Source: Aegilops tauschii subsp. strangulata
Taxonomy: Eukaryota > Streptophyta > Magnoliopsida > Poales > Poaceae
Direction of reading: 5' to 3'
DNA: 64,000 nt
NCBI RefSeq assembly: GCF_002575655.3
Contig: NC_053037.3
Coordinates: 324,225,294 to 324,289,293 of the forward strand
Position numbers and translations under genes: made by a program. Under the pieces are notes generated by a model that searched no databases, was not told where the DNA came from, and saw nothing but the letters and a program-made list of their open reading frames with translations. Positions 44,576 through 56,000 of this stretch are shown piece after piece. The first letter of the stretch is position 1. Each line of letters starts with the position of its first letter.

Positions 44576-45564
44576 TTTGTGGGCTACTCCTGCGCTCCAT
44601 TCGGCGGCCGCAACGTCCCCTACAGCCACTCCCTCCTGCGCTCCATTCGGCGGGCGCTGTTGAAATTTGGGAAGCGCACTCTCGCGACTGCTGGCAGCGA
44701 CGACTTCTTCCCCGACCTCGGCAACCTCTTCCTCAATGACATGGGCGACAACCTCAACGCCAACGGTGCTGCTCCCATTGCACTGTATGTGTTTCTTTCC
44801 TTCCTATTCGAAATCGTGGTAGAATTCATGTTTCTAGTCTGTGTCCTAGATTCGATCTGTTCATCTACTATGGTAGTCCACATGATTAGTTTAATCTCTG
44901 TCATAGCCTTCATGATTTATTTTTTGCTTATTCAGACTAAATCTCGTAGTAACTTGCTCATATATTCAACTAGCGCAACATCCCCTACAGCCACTCCCGT
45001 TTCATGGACGGCCTGGTCGATGCCTGCAAAGAGCCCTTCGTCTACTGCTATGAGTACCCGATGCCGTTTTGGGGCTCGCCGGCGGACATCGTGCATCACC
45101 TCACGCAGGCGTGCGGCGATCACTACTGGCCCTTGGCGGAGAACATCTAGTACGAGACGTGCTACCCGTTCACCGTGCTAGAGTCGCTGGAGGATCACCG
45201 CCGCCTGCTAGTCTCGGAGGAGGACGAAAATGTATTCCTCTTGATCGTGGGCACCGGCGAGGCCCGCGCAGGCCGCCGCCCCGTATCTATAGTGTGCGTC
45301 AGGGGCGACGCCGCTGACGCTGACACTGACACGAGGCCGATGTATGGGTGCGTGCTCACTGTTACTACCCCTCAGAGGTACGTGGGCGGCGACACTGGCT
45401 GGGCTAGCTACATCAAGCTGACTAGGACTGTGCAGAGCTGGGACCTTCCCGCCGATGTGGACATGGAAGACGCATGGTATGATTTGGCCCCCAACGAGGT
45501 GCACGGGGACTCCAAGGAGGTTCACCTGGACATATGTATTACCAAGTTAAATGTTGATCATTAG
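44576..45564 (+). pseudogene. SINA-like E3 ubiquitin ligase pseudogene (SIAH-type C-terminal part)
   Basis: SINA-like proteins target substrates for ubiquitination through a RING, a SIAH zinc finger and a TRAF-like substrate domain. Here a short N-terminal piece (GYSCAPFGGRNVPYSHS) is separated by about 340 bp from the rest (VDACKEPFVYCYEYP, DIVHHLTQACGDHYWP, then LESLEDHRRLLVSEEDENVF and a TRAF-like end to 45564). A TAG at 45148, where Gln is expected, breaks the frame. The intervening 340 bp is copia leader sequence. Before and after it lies the same 24 bp (44610-44633 and 44975-44998), so the gene was disrupted with local duplication. No RING is seen. Family assignment is from memory. It is Jorge-1 cargo. 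Confidence 0.5.
44653..44974 (+). mobile_element. Copia leader fragment inside the SINA-like pseudogene
   Basis: GGCAGCGACGACTTCTTCC, CCCCGACCTCGGCAA and TTGCTCATATATTCAAC match the minus-strand copia leader at 41635-41900. No LTR or target duplication of retrotransposon type is visible, and the flanks carry filler-like repeats, so repair-mediated insertion is likely. Confidence 0.55.
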
Positions 45565-46859
45565 TCTTCGCTCAATGTAATCCGCTGTCTAAGCATGTGG
45601 AGACTTCCGTGCATGATCTTGCTCTATTGGAGTATCGCACATGAATAAAAGTGTGTCCATTTATGGTTTAGTCTAGAATCTTCCATGTATGAAATTTTTA
45701 CTACAGTACTGGTGAAAGACTTATGATGAACCATTTCTTACATCTCCTCGGCCCCCTTCCAAGTCATCCTTATTTAATCCCTCCGTCTAGGTGTATAAGG
45801 GCATGGTTAATACTTAATAGTATAGCCAACAGTTGACTATAAGAAAGTGCCATGTCATCTGTAGCCAACATGTATAATAATCGATACTCAAAAACTATTT
45901 CTTAAAGATCATTTCTTGCAAAGCACAATAAGTGTTATTTCTTCACAAGTTTTGGATGCAGGTTGAACAGTTGAACGCTTTTGTTTGCAAAAGATACTTT
46001 TTTATCTATTTCACCAGGATGTTTGTGAGCTCTTGAGATGAAATAATATTCGAAGAACAGTTTTGCTATGTCTCGGTCGACTGAGACTTTGTTATGTCTC
46101 AGTCGAGGATATAGTCCTTTGATTTTGCATGGAGATTAGTACAAAAAAATTATGTTCAGTTTTTTTATTTTTCTTCTTATACTATATCATTTGACTGAGA
46201 CTTGGACTGAGACCTAGCCACACCCTTTGAAGAAACCTATCGATACCCGTTACACATGAGATGACCCCCACATCCTTTGTTAAAATAAACAACTCCCCGA
46301 TCAACACATTTCACTGTTCCGTGCAACGCATGGGCACCTTACTATGGATTAGTAAGACCAAAAATTGAACTAACATTATATATAGTACGTTAAATGCTAA
46401 TGCATGTCACCTAAAATTATATCATTGAAAACTATGTTCAAATACTAATCCAACGATATAGTTTTTGTTGACATGCACTAACATTTTGTCAGTTAAATCT
46501 TCAGTCAAATTCAATGTGGGACTAATAAACCACGACCAATGTAGTACTAGTGTAGAGGGCATCGCTGCACGCGAGTCTCGCGGCAGTAAAGCCGTCATAT
46601 CACAAAATCCAACCACTAATAAGTGGCCTGGTAAAATAAACGGACAAGCAACCATCACATCCGTCCGTCTTGATTGTTCTAGAACACAGGTGAGGTAGCA
46701 GCAGTGTACTGTTCATGCAAATCCTACTGATATTGGCCTTTGGATTCAGAAGATCAATGGTTATGATTGATGTTCTTAGTCCTACTTAAAATTGGTACAC
46801 TATATAGTAATATAAATATATATGGTAGTATAGATATAGATATAGATATCGATATAGAA
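45565..46859. other. Spacer with MITE-like remnants
   Basis: It contains GGCATGGTTAATACTTAATA (about 45805) and TCCCTCCGTCTAGGTG (45781), which are pieces of the MITE types seen elsewhere. Near 46318 is a degenerate Helitron-like end (CCGTGCAACGCATGGG then ACCTTACTAT), with Stowaway-like internal motifs around 46400-46510. A TATAGA microsatellite lies at 46826-46858. No gene was seen. Confidence 0.4.
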
Positions 46860-47484
46860 ACCTTGGTGGAATGCGAGAAACCAACTCCGGCCACACACGT
46901 CCGTTCAGGAGCAGGACGCCGGCCAGGCTCCTCCTTCCACCATTTTCTCCACTCTTTCGGCAGCATCCGACGAGAAGGAAGAGCAGTTCTTCGGCATAAA
47001 AGCCGTCTGGGTGGCCCGCGGAGTCTGACAACTCGCTTCTCCACCTACCTAGCCTAGCCCGTTGGAGGTAGTTGCCGCACTAAGCCAGCGCGTGGTTCCG
47101 CAGGTAGCCTCTCCAATACAGCTCGAGGAAGAGTGCCGACTTGCTCCACGCCGGCTTGTCGGGGAGCACGGCGCCTCCAGTGTCTGCGACTACGCCATCC
47201 GTCGTCGATGCACGCATAGCCGCGACATGCAGGCAGAGAAAGAAGCCGCCTCGGATGTCGATGAGGTGATGCGGCTACGCGGATGTGGACGAGGTGACGG
47301 GCAGCACGTCCCCGCCCACCACCATCATCGAGGAAAAGTAGAACACGGGAGGCCGCCGCCGATTGTATCCCATGAAGGCCACCGCCGAGGCGACGCCAGC
47401 GAATATAGCCGATATCTTGCTCGATTCTTCTTCTGCCGGATGCTAGAGGAGGACAAAGAGATCGGGCGGCGACCATTTAGATGA
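46860..47484 (-). pseudogene. Possible relic of an unidentified gene
   Basis: This GC-rich stretch has long frames on both strands. The most protein-like minus-strand frame reads ISAIFAGVASAVAFMGYNRR, PPVFYFSSMMVVGG, then KPAWSKSALFLELYWRGYLR and is broken by stops between these parts. It resembles a small membrane protein with a hydrophobic N-terminus, but no family is recognised. The competing frames are 140 codons on each strand. Coding status is uncertain. Confidence 0.25.
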
Positions 47485-47669
47485 GGTATTTTAATTCTAC
47501 CAGGCTGGTTGTAATGGGAGTATTATAGGTAGTATCATGCATGCCAACTACTCCCTCCGTTCCTAAATATAGGAGTATTATAAGAGCATGGTTAATAGTA
47601 TAACCAGCTGATGGCTACATGACACTGCAATGTCATCTATAGCCAAGCTTGTAGCCTTCAAGTATAGTA

Positions 47670-48126
47670 CTCCCTCCGTCTAGGTGTCATCTTACGAAAC
47701 CAAATAATCCCAAAATACTTAGGCGCGATGCATTAACTTCTACCTCGTTTCTTGTTTCTTGACATATCAGCCAAAGAGATGTGGGTGTGCATGCTTTTAA
47801 TGACTTGAGACTAGCAAACACGACATGCAGTGGTTAGTTTATTGCATGCAATGCTATTAATCTCTACTCTTATAAAAATAGAGTTGGTGATGATGGTGTG
47901 CCTGCCATCCTGCAATATAGGCCGTCCGATTTATATCCGATGGATAGGAAGGAAACTATGGCAATTTTGCAAAAAGATACCCACACCCCTCTCCACATTT
48001 GCAAATAAGGCCTTCCCTCGTTCATCCTTTTCTCACACAAGATAAACTACTCATACAAATGCATCTTGATGTTCCGTGCAACGCATGGGCATCTCGCTAG
48101 TTAGCAAATAAACATTAAGTTCTCTC
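47670..48126. mobile_element. Stowaway MITE, right end truncated, split by a Helitron
   Basis: It starts CTCCCTCCGTCTAGGTGTCA after TA. It matches the complete element at 49087-50291 in reverse up to 47860, continues at 48101-48126 (TTAGCAAATAAACATTAA), and then loses similarity. The 240 bp between is an inserted Helitron. Confidence 0.65.
47861..48100 (+). mobile_element. Complete small non-autonomous Helitron, 240 bp
   Basis: It has all three Helitron marks: a TCTCTACTC start, a 3' hairpin (CCGTGC-AAC-GCATGG) and a CTAG end. It lies between A (47860) and T (48101) with no target duplication. The uninterrupted Stowaway copy shows the empty site. Confidence 0.8.
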
Positions 48127-48139
48127 GTCTCTTTCGAAA

Positions 48140-48665
48140 GTCGAACAATGATGATGGTACTACAGTCGATAGTGTACTACTAGTAAGCAAAGCTTCTCCT
48201 TGTTTGCAAGTAGACCGGACACATCAAAAGTAGTGCATTGTCTCCAAAAAGGGTTGACCATGTCCATGGCTACCATCCCGTGCTCCGTCATTCAGTATGT
48301 GCTTCTCGTCGTTCTGCGAGTTGACGGAACACATCAAATTTAATACGTATTTAGTACTCTCTCCAAAAAGGGCCGACCATGTCCATCAGTCCATGGCTAC
48401 CATCCCGTGCTCCGTCATTGAGTATGTGCAGTATTCACGTGCCATCGAGGAGGAAAAATATTACTACGTAGTACTAGGTGCCATCGTAGTGCATGACTCA
48501 CTTACGCACTGCTTATCTCCATTTTCTTGCATGACACATGCACCTTGATGCTAGATGTCCCGCGTGTTGGCAAAAGGATGAACAAAGCTCATGTAATAAA
48601 AAGACTGGAAGAACATAGATTCCCGACGACCGAGAAGGAGCAAGGAACCTCGTGGTGGAGCGTCT
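48140..48665 (+). repeat. Direct duplication, copy 2
   Basis: This is the partner of 42690-43150. Copy 2 additionally has an internal repeat of about 120 bp (GACCATGTCCATGG...GCTCCGTCATT at 48255 and 48375). Confidence 0.6.
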
Positions 48666-49086
48666 GCACTCATAGTATTTTATATTATTTAGCGATATAA
48701 AATCAACCAATCATGTCCAGTGTAGTTACATCATACTGTACGTGGCCAACCCACGCTATCACCATATTTCTTGGCCTCCGTGCGACACCTAGCTCTAGTA
48801 ATCCACCAGCCCGTATCGCTTCTCGCTCCTCGTCTCTCTCAAAGTGCGGCGGGCTGGCGTTTTTGCCATCTATTGAGGTCGGTTAACTCATCACATGTTA
48901 GCGACATGCCAAGAGCATTCTAAAAAAATTACTGTACTCTATTGTTATGACAAGAAGAGGAAGCGCTTTGACCGACGGACCAAACGAGAGAGGCGTGTCG
49001 TCCCGTGAGTGGGTCCAGTTTCTCGTTTTGAACTTGTTTGGTGTAGTAGTAACACTTGGTTTTGACTATTGGTAAGATTTTATATA
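48666..49086. other. Spacer without recognised gene
   Basis: Unassigned mixed sequence. The last 60 bp (GGTTTTGACTATTGGTAAGA) resemble Stowaway internal sequence. Confidence 0.35.
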
Positions 49087-50291
49087 CTCCCTCCGTCTAG
49101 TGAATAAGTCATCTTAGATGGGACAATTCCATTTCTGCCCCTAACTGGAACCCACTACTCAAATTTGCCCCTAATTTCAATGTGTGCTCAAATTTGCCCC
49201 TCTGCCGTTAGTTGCCCTCAGAGAAATGTCCTTCTACGCTGTTACCGTCCGGTCAAACAGCTTTGACCATCTCGAAAAATAGCAAAAAAATTAAAAAAAT
49301 CTGAAATTTTATGGGATTGAAGCTACTCATGTGCGCAAGGTGCGTGCAAATTTTCGTGCTATTTAGACATACCAGGAGCTCATGGCAAAGGAAAACAATA
49401 AATCTGTACATCTTTGAATAGTAAATTCAAAAAAATAGCAAGAAAATTCAAAAACATATGATTTTTTTGGCATCCAAGATGCTCGGGTGCACAAGGTGTG
49501 TGCAAAATTTTGTTATCAAATGACATGCGAGGAGCTCTCGCAAAAAAAACCAAAATAGTGTATTTTTTACAAGTGTTTTTCTGAGACAATTTTTTTTCTC
49601 CACGAGCTCCTACAATGTACAAACACAACAATTTTTTGCACACACCTTCCACATGTCAGCATCTTGGATGCCAAAAAAATTCATATTTTTTTGAATTTTC
49701 TTGCTATTGTTTTGAATTTACGGTTCACACGCGTACATATTTACTGTTTTTCCTTCGCCATGAGCTCCTAGAATGCCCAAACAACATGAAAATTTGCACG
49801 CACCTTGCGAACCTGAGTACCTTCGATCCCACAAAATTTCAGAATTTTTTGACTTTTTTTGCTAGTTTTTCGAGATGGTCAAAGCTGTTTGACCAAACGG
49901 TAACGGCGCAGAAGGGCATTTCCATAAGGGCAATGAACGGTAGAGGGGCAAATTTGAGCGGACATTGAAATTAGGGGCAAATTTGAGTAGTGAGTTCCAG
50001 TTAGGGGCAGAAATGGAATTGTCCCATCTTAGATTGTGCACCGTGACCAAGGAAGAGGGGAAAACGAGAGGAATTAATATTTATTTGCTAATTAATAGCA
50101 TGGCATGCAATGATCTAACCATTGCATGTCGTGTTTGGTAGTCTAAGTCATTGAAAACATGCATGCCCCACATCTCTTATTGGTGGATATGTCAAGAAAC
50201 AAGAAACGTGGTGGGAGTTAATGCACCGCGCCTAAGTATTTTGGGATTATTTGGTTTTCGTAAGGTGACTTATACACCTAGACGGAGGGAG
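49087..50291. mobile_element. Stowaway MITE with a nested Mutator-type foldback element
   Basis: The ends are CTCCCTCCGTCTAG and CTAGACGGAGGGAG, flanked by TA on both sides (49085-49086 and 50292-50293), the Stowaway duplication. Removing the nested element leaves a MITE of about 290 bp. Confidence 0.75.
49120..50025. mobile_element. Mutator-type foldback MITE, 906 bp, 9-bp target duplication
   Basis: The 9-bp duplication ATCTTAGAT flanks it exactly (49111-49119 and 50026-50034). The ends are GGGACAATTCCATTTCTGCC and its inverse. The arms are inverted copies for about 430 bp each, including the paired GGGGCAAATTTGAG, TTTGACCATCTCG and GCATCCAAGATGC phrases. No coding frame is present. The 9-bp duplication points to the Mutator superfamily. 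Confidence 0.85.
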
Positions 50292-50293
50292 TA

Positions 50294-51100
50294 GGGCCTA
50301 ATGTATTCTTCGAGGATGCCTTTGACTATTGATAATATTTTATATAATTTGAAAATTATATCATTCGAAGATCCTTTCACGTTCTGTTTTCAAAAAGAAA
50401 AAAGATCCTTTCACGTATGAATTTGACTGTATGCTTTGAGCAACTTGCATGTCCTATACTGCTCCTGTTTGGATACTCTAACTTAGCTAGAGGTTTGACT
50501 AACCCTGAACTAACTGTAGCCAAAGAGGTGTTTCGGAGACAGGGTTAGATTGACAATAAGTGCACTTGATGGAGAGAGAAAAGTGATTTTTTAGTGGGCC
50601 CAAGGAGGTACTTACTGTGGGAAAGGTGAAGTGATGGTTGCTTCGCCCGAGCAACTTATTACTCTGGGAATATGGGAGTACCAGCGGATTCAAGGAACAG
50701 GGAAATGACGGTTGCTTCGTCCGAGCAACTTACTGTGGCGAAGGTGGGGCTCTGTGATTTGACTGCTCACTAGTCATTACTAATGCGGCGCAATGACTAG
50801 GGTGAATCTTTCCTTGCAGTTGTGCACTCAATATTGCTGCACGGCAGGTGGAGCCGGATGAAGGATGTCCCACTTGTCGGCGAAACGAAGTTGAATTGTT
50901 TCTGGCATTGCTATCAATCCTTCAGGATTTGTTTATATGTACACATAATTTTAATGAAATTGTACTGTGATGATATGAAGGTTTCAACTTTGGTTCCCGC
51001 AGGAAAAAAAGGTTTCAACTTAGGATTCATGTGTCCTCTTGCCTCAAGATTATCTCGTTACAACATTCAATCAAATACAAATGAAACTACTACCATGGCT
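50294..51100. other. Spacer with Stowaway remnant
   Basis: About 50294-50460 resembles the interior of the Stowaway at 54297-54537 (GGGCCTAATG, CCTTTGACTATTGATAA). GGTTGCTTCG.CCGAGCAACTT is repeated at 50637 and 50709. No gene was recognised. Confidence 0.4.
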
Positions 51101-51139
51101 GCTAATGCACCTCAATGGTTCGCAGATCAGCGCCAATAT

Positions 51140-52260
51140 TCACATCACAACTAAAGACAAAGTTGTGAGAAGGTGTACAAATAAAAAAATATATATAATT
51201 GATCGATGTTGTTCGTAGGCATGGGTCCATTTCATGGGCACAGTGTTCATTGCTTGGCAGCTAGTTTCACCCAGCGCTGTAGCCAAAAAGGGGGTGTACG
51301 GAGGACACCACAATCTGATCATTTTGTGCAGCTCCACTAAAATCGAGCTGACCATCCCTGTTTGCAAAGATATCCATTCAGTGTGATTACAATAATAGTG
51401 GAACTAGATGATGAAACATAACACACACAAATAGAAGTCGATCACCTCTGCGATCTCTCTTTAGGACTAAATACTTGTTGGAGAAGATTAGGCGGGAGTT
51501 GGATGAGGAGGATAGCAAAACCAATCTCCCTTTCTGCAGTCCCACAGAAATGTAAAAACATTGCCCGTGTGACATTTTTCTAGAACTACACAAAACACTC
51601 TTAAGAAGAAAAAAAGTGATTTGTGCAGTTCACCAAAAGGTCGCAATAGCAACGAGGTGAAATGGCTAGCCCTGTTTGCAAAAAAGAGGTAGAAAGGAAA
51701 CAATTACTGGCGAATAACACGAGTTGAAGACACATACGCGGACAAAAAAGAAGCATATTCCATGTAATAAGGGAAAGATAGCAGCATGGTGGTTTTTCAA
51801 AAATGGTTTGAGGACGAGATTGCAAGATGGAAAGTACGCCGGCCGAGATACGTTTTAAGAAAACAACTAAAGAAGATCCACATGCAGCAACATGAGAAGA
51901 TGGGCAGTGAAGCAAGGTCGGAGGAAGCTGTACTTGAGGGTCATCGGGATGTTACTAGGAGGGCGCCGGCGGCCGGGATCTGCCCATACTACGGCAGCGA
52001 GCAAGTGGCGAAGGCCCTACCGCGCCGGAGCTTGGTCAGAGAGAACGGAGGGTACCGCAAATCGGGACGTGCTGCCTCAACGCCGTCAAACGGAGAAACG
52101 ATGCACATCCTCCCTTTCCGCCGGCGGACGGGATGCGGCCGGATCACTGACCAACGGTGAGAGAGAGAGGCCACCGCCGCCTTGTGTGAGATGGTGTGAC
52201 GAGAGACATACCCCGGCAGGCAGGCTCCGTTGTATATAGTGGAGCGGATTTTTCCATTTT
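51140..52260 (-). other. Second Jorge-1 transcription unit (counterpart of 27982-30411)
   Basis: On the minus strand: a TATA-like ACTATATACA near 52236, a first exon to the donor CTCAA|GTACAG at 51933, then two exon-like pieces after GCAAACAG acceptors (about 51685 and 51365). The last reads DGQLDFSGAAQNDQIVVSSV to a stop. The order and signals match Jorge-2 on its plus strand. Coding capacity is short, so a non-coding RNA or a decayed gene is possible. Confidence 0.45.
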
Positions 52261-52379
52261 CTCCACGGCAATCGTTTTATATTCTGTACTACGCACCATT
52301 GAGGAGGAATATATAACTTTATTTAATACAAATGCATCAAGTCGAACTTTGTTCCGTCTAGGCGTGGTACCCGACCCTC

Positions 52380-53760
52380 CTTCGAGTAAACAACCGCTAC
52401 ACGCGTCAAATTATCACGTGGGTTGCCTTTTCATACAGAAACGAACTCCACCGTGTACCCACGCGGGTGTGGCCGGGAACGAGACGTGAGTACGTGCGTC
52501 CTGCATGCACCTCTTCTTTAGGTGCAGGTACGTACATGGGTCGGTGTGAGAGAGATGGTTTGTGCGAAACCGAGGCAATGTGTCGATGATATCTCAAACA
52601 AAAAAACGTAACATATGCAATGTGTGTGAAACAGAGTCATGGATATATCATATATAGAGGGAGCGATCCACGAGAAGAGAGTGGAGGGATCATCGGTGTG
52701 AGATATCGATAGAATCAAAAACAGGGATGAAGTGTATGGCTGCGCGATCGATAAAGAGTGCCATCGAATTTGTGTTTGCCCACGTCAAAGATACAGGGCG
52801 GCTGGCCTACTGGAATTTGAGAGGCAGAGGTGCAGTTTTTCTCTGTGGCATGGTTACCTACCTACAACGTTCGACTATTGGTCGGGGGGCAGAGACCTAA
52901 CTATAGAGCGGTAGATCGACTAGTATATGTGTGGAGAAGGAGAGAGACCTAGCTATGTATAGAGGGAGATCGATCGACATCCATGGATATGTGTAGCAGA
53001 GGAATAAGGTTGGGAGAAAGACAAAGGTAGAGTGTTGGAGGGTTGGTGGTGGAGTGGCGTCTCACAAATGGTGGGAGAGCCTGCTAGATAAATGGAGGGT
53101 ACGAGTGTAATATCAATAAGAGAGGGCGGGGATGTCTGTCTGTCTATGCACGTGCGTGTGAGAGATGGGTCGGGAGGTATGCAAGGATTATGAGGGGAGA
53201 CGATATGGTTGTGGTAAGCATACGTAACTACATAGGAAGGTCAACTATCGTGTGTCCGAGAAAGGGAGAGACATAACTAGTGAGGTAAGTCTATCGGTGC
53301 GTGGGGAAAAGAATTATAGTCGACCTAGCTATATGTAGGGAGATCAGTATGCATACATGCATGCATGTGTTAGAAGCAAATAAGGTCCAGAGAGACAGAC
53401 AGGGGGAAAGGGGTGCGGCTAGGAGGTGGTGCGAGAGGCCTACTATGTCGAGGGGGGAGGAGTGTGCGACTATGAGCTCGATGAAAAGAGGGGCGGGAGT
53501 GTGCACCTGCGTGGAACCGTATTGGACATAGGGGGCATGGACGGTGAGAAGAGAAGAGGGGAAGTATGTGTTTGTGGTAGGCACACTTGGCTAGAGAGGT
53601 ATATCGACCGGTGTGTGCCGCGGGTGAACGACCTAAAGAGAAATAACGAACGTGCGCGATGGAGGGGACGCTGAGGGAGGCTGAGAGGGGGGCGGGCGTG
53701 TGCATGCACGATAGAAAATTAGCGCTAGCTAGCTACAAAGAGAAGAGGATCGTGAAGGTG
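52380..53760. other. Purine-rich stretch, partly shared with Jorge-2
   Basis: 52380-52480 matches 19760-19850 in reverse. The remainder is rich in GAGAGAGA and GATCGAT motifs, with CTATATATAGAGGGAG-type repeats resembling 18400-18480 in reverse. No gene is supported; the frames of 80-110 codons have biased low-complexity content. Confidence 0.4.
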
Positions 53761-54296
53761 TTAAAGACGAACATAGATCATAATTCATTATAAAAAAGTG
53801 GATACAGATACTTGAAGAAGATATCATAATGTAGAACATTGATTATAATTTGGGCTAATGTGTGGCTTTTGCAGCTCAGGGCTAAATACTTGTCATAATG
53901 TAGGGGGCGGGGCACTATACTTTGTGTAATAAACACGGTGTACGTATGGAACATGGTTTAGATTATGAATATATAGTTAGTACATCAAATGTACTATTAT
54001 TTGGAATCAACATCAAGTGTATTCAAAAAATTGAATTCGAGTTCATATAGTACACATAGTTCATATCTATCTCTATAGCAATCATGTAGTGTGTTGTTAA
54101 GGTAATACACGAATGATGGTTGAAGTTGGCAACAATTATGATTGTAGATTCTTATTGAAATAGAGAAACGAATTCAAATTCAGTTCGAATTGCAGCGGTA
54201 GTATAGACATTTGGAATGCACTAAAATCTTGGCATGAGTAGGTTACATGCATTATACAGCCAGAATTTTTTTAATTGGACATAACATGGATCCATA

Positions 54297-54537
54297 CTCC
54301 CTCCTTCCATCTATAGAGGGCCTAATGCGTTTTTTAAGACCACCTTTGACTATTGACAAGATTAATTGTACATGACATGCACAATGTGAAAATTATATCA
54401 TTGAAAGCTCCTTTCACACACGAATTTAACGGTGTGCTTTGTGTAAGTTGCATGTCATATATTATTGCTATAATATTTGGTTGGTCAAATTTAGCCTCGA
54501 AAAACGCATTAGGCCCTATATAGATGGAAGGAGGGAG
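54297..54537. mobile_element. Stowaway MITE, 241 bp
   Basis: It has the inverted ends CTCCCTCCTTCCATCTATAG and its partner ending GATGGAAGGAGGGAG, flanked by TA on both sides (54295-54296, 54538-54539). Both ends carry GGGCCTAATGCG or its complement next to the terminus. Confidence 0.85.
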
Positions 54538-55859
54538 TAGCTTTGAATAGCATTTGTATAGTAAAACGCGACAAGACTCTCTCTTTGTGTGGTTTGAATA
54601 GTTTTTATTTTCTCGTTTTTTCGTTGAGGGAAGTGCGAATTGATTTGGTACGTACAAGTACAATATTACACGTTAGGCTTGTCCCTAAAATTCAACCCGC
54701 GCCTTGTTATATCCCGAAAATTCTGATATCGTGCTCCCAAAACTGGCGCCTTCACAACCCGCGCCTTGCTATCCCGAAATTACAACGCGCGCGAAAACTC
54801 CCTCTAGCTACCAAATCTTGACACGCGAAATCCCCCTTCTAACCCTGAGCCGAATGGGCCGCTAGTTCAAATCGGTGGGGGTACTTTTGTAACACACCCT
54901 ACATTTTGGACAAGCGTGTCCCTAAGTCATGGTTCCCCTCCCATCGCCTCCTTTTCGCCATTCAAAATCTGGCCGCCATAACCTCTCCGCTCCAGCCGCG
55001 AAACCCCACCCTCCTCCATCCGCCACCTCGCCGCTGCCCAGCCGGAGCCTCTTCCCCGACGACGTCGTCCACCGCAACAGCTCGACGTCCCTCATCCGCC
55101 TCCCCGGATGAGGATCTGTCGTCCATCCCGTTGTCCCGCCGGTTCAGCCTCCCCGTCCTCCACCTCCAAGGAGCTGCTCCGACGATCGCCTTGTCTATCG
55201 CGGCTGCTCCATCCCCACAGCGCCGCCTTAACCTGCTCCACCGGAACCGCAGCATCCTCACCGACTCCTCGGACGAAGCCGAGGCCTACTCGGCGCCACC
55301 AAAGAGATTGTACACTCATCGCATCACACCTTCTCCTTAACTCGACCTCCCGGCGCCGACTGTGCTCCATCCCGCACCCCCGTGGAGCGGCTACCTTGAA
55401 GCCGGCGCCGCGGGCGACATCTCCATGGTGGCTCTCCCCAGTGTGAGGCCCTTTCGGCGGCAGCGGCCATACCAGCCGGATCTGCTGCTGCTGCTCCGCC
55501 TGTCGCTCGGTCGCTCGCGCTGCTGCTGCTGCTCCGGCTCTCGCTCGCTCACTCGCGCTGCTGCTCTCCCCCTCACTCATGCTACTACTCTGCTCCGATT
55601 TAGTTACACTTTAGTCGACTGAATCGACTTTTGGGTCAGTCGATTTTCGGGGGATAGTGGGTCTCGCCGGAGTTAAGGAAGAACCACCCGCAGCGGGGAC
55701 GGGGGCTCGCCGGAGAGGTACCCCACTATCTATCTTAGGGTTCTGGGTGGGGTGCTGCTCGCCAGCAGTGGGGGGCGCGGTGGTGGGGTGGTGCCGTGGG
55801 GATTGCTGGAGAAAAAGCTTGGCATGGGGGTGGGGGGCTAGAGGGCTGGCCGGGGCGGT

Positions 55860-56000
55860 GGCGGACCGACGATGGGGAGTTGTTTCGGGGTGGCGGCGGA
55901 CCGGCGGTGGGGAGTTGTTTCGGGGCGGCGAGGTGGCGGCGGACCGGCGGTGGGTAGTTGTTTCGGGGCGGCGAGGCGGCGCGGGGTTCGGCCGGTGGTG
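55860..56000 (+). repeat. GC-rich tandem repeat in an intron of the element gene
   Basis: Three units of about 43 bp contain GGCGGACCGGCGGTGGGGAG and TTGTTTCGGGGCGGCG. The block belongs to the GC-rich segment shared with 15840-16260. Confidence 0.6.

Noticed and set aside
53291..53709. Overlapping frames of 79-111 codons on both strands
   Set aside because: Purine-rich low-complexity DNA keeps several frames open. No domain, and the matching part of Jorge-2 does not keep them.
55092..55580. Minus-strand frame of 162 codons
   Set aside because: It is antisense to the first exon region of the Jorge-1 element gene in GC-rich sequence. The opposite strand has the motif shared with other exons.
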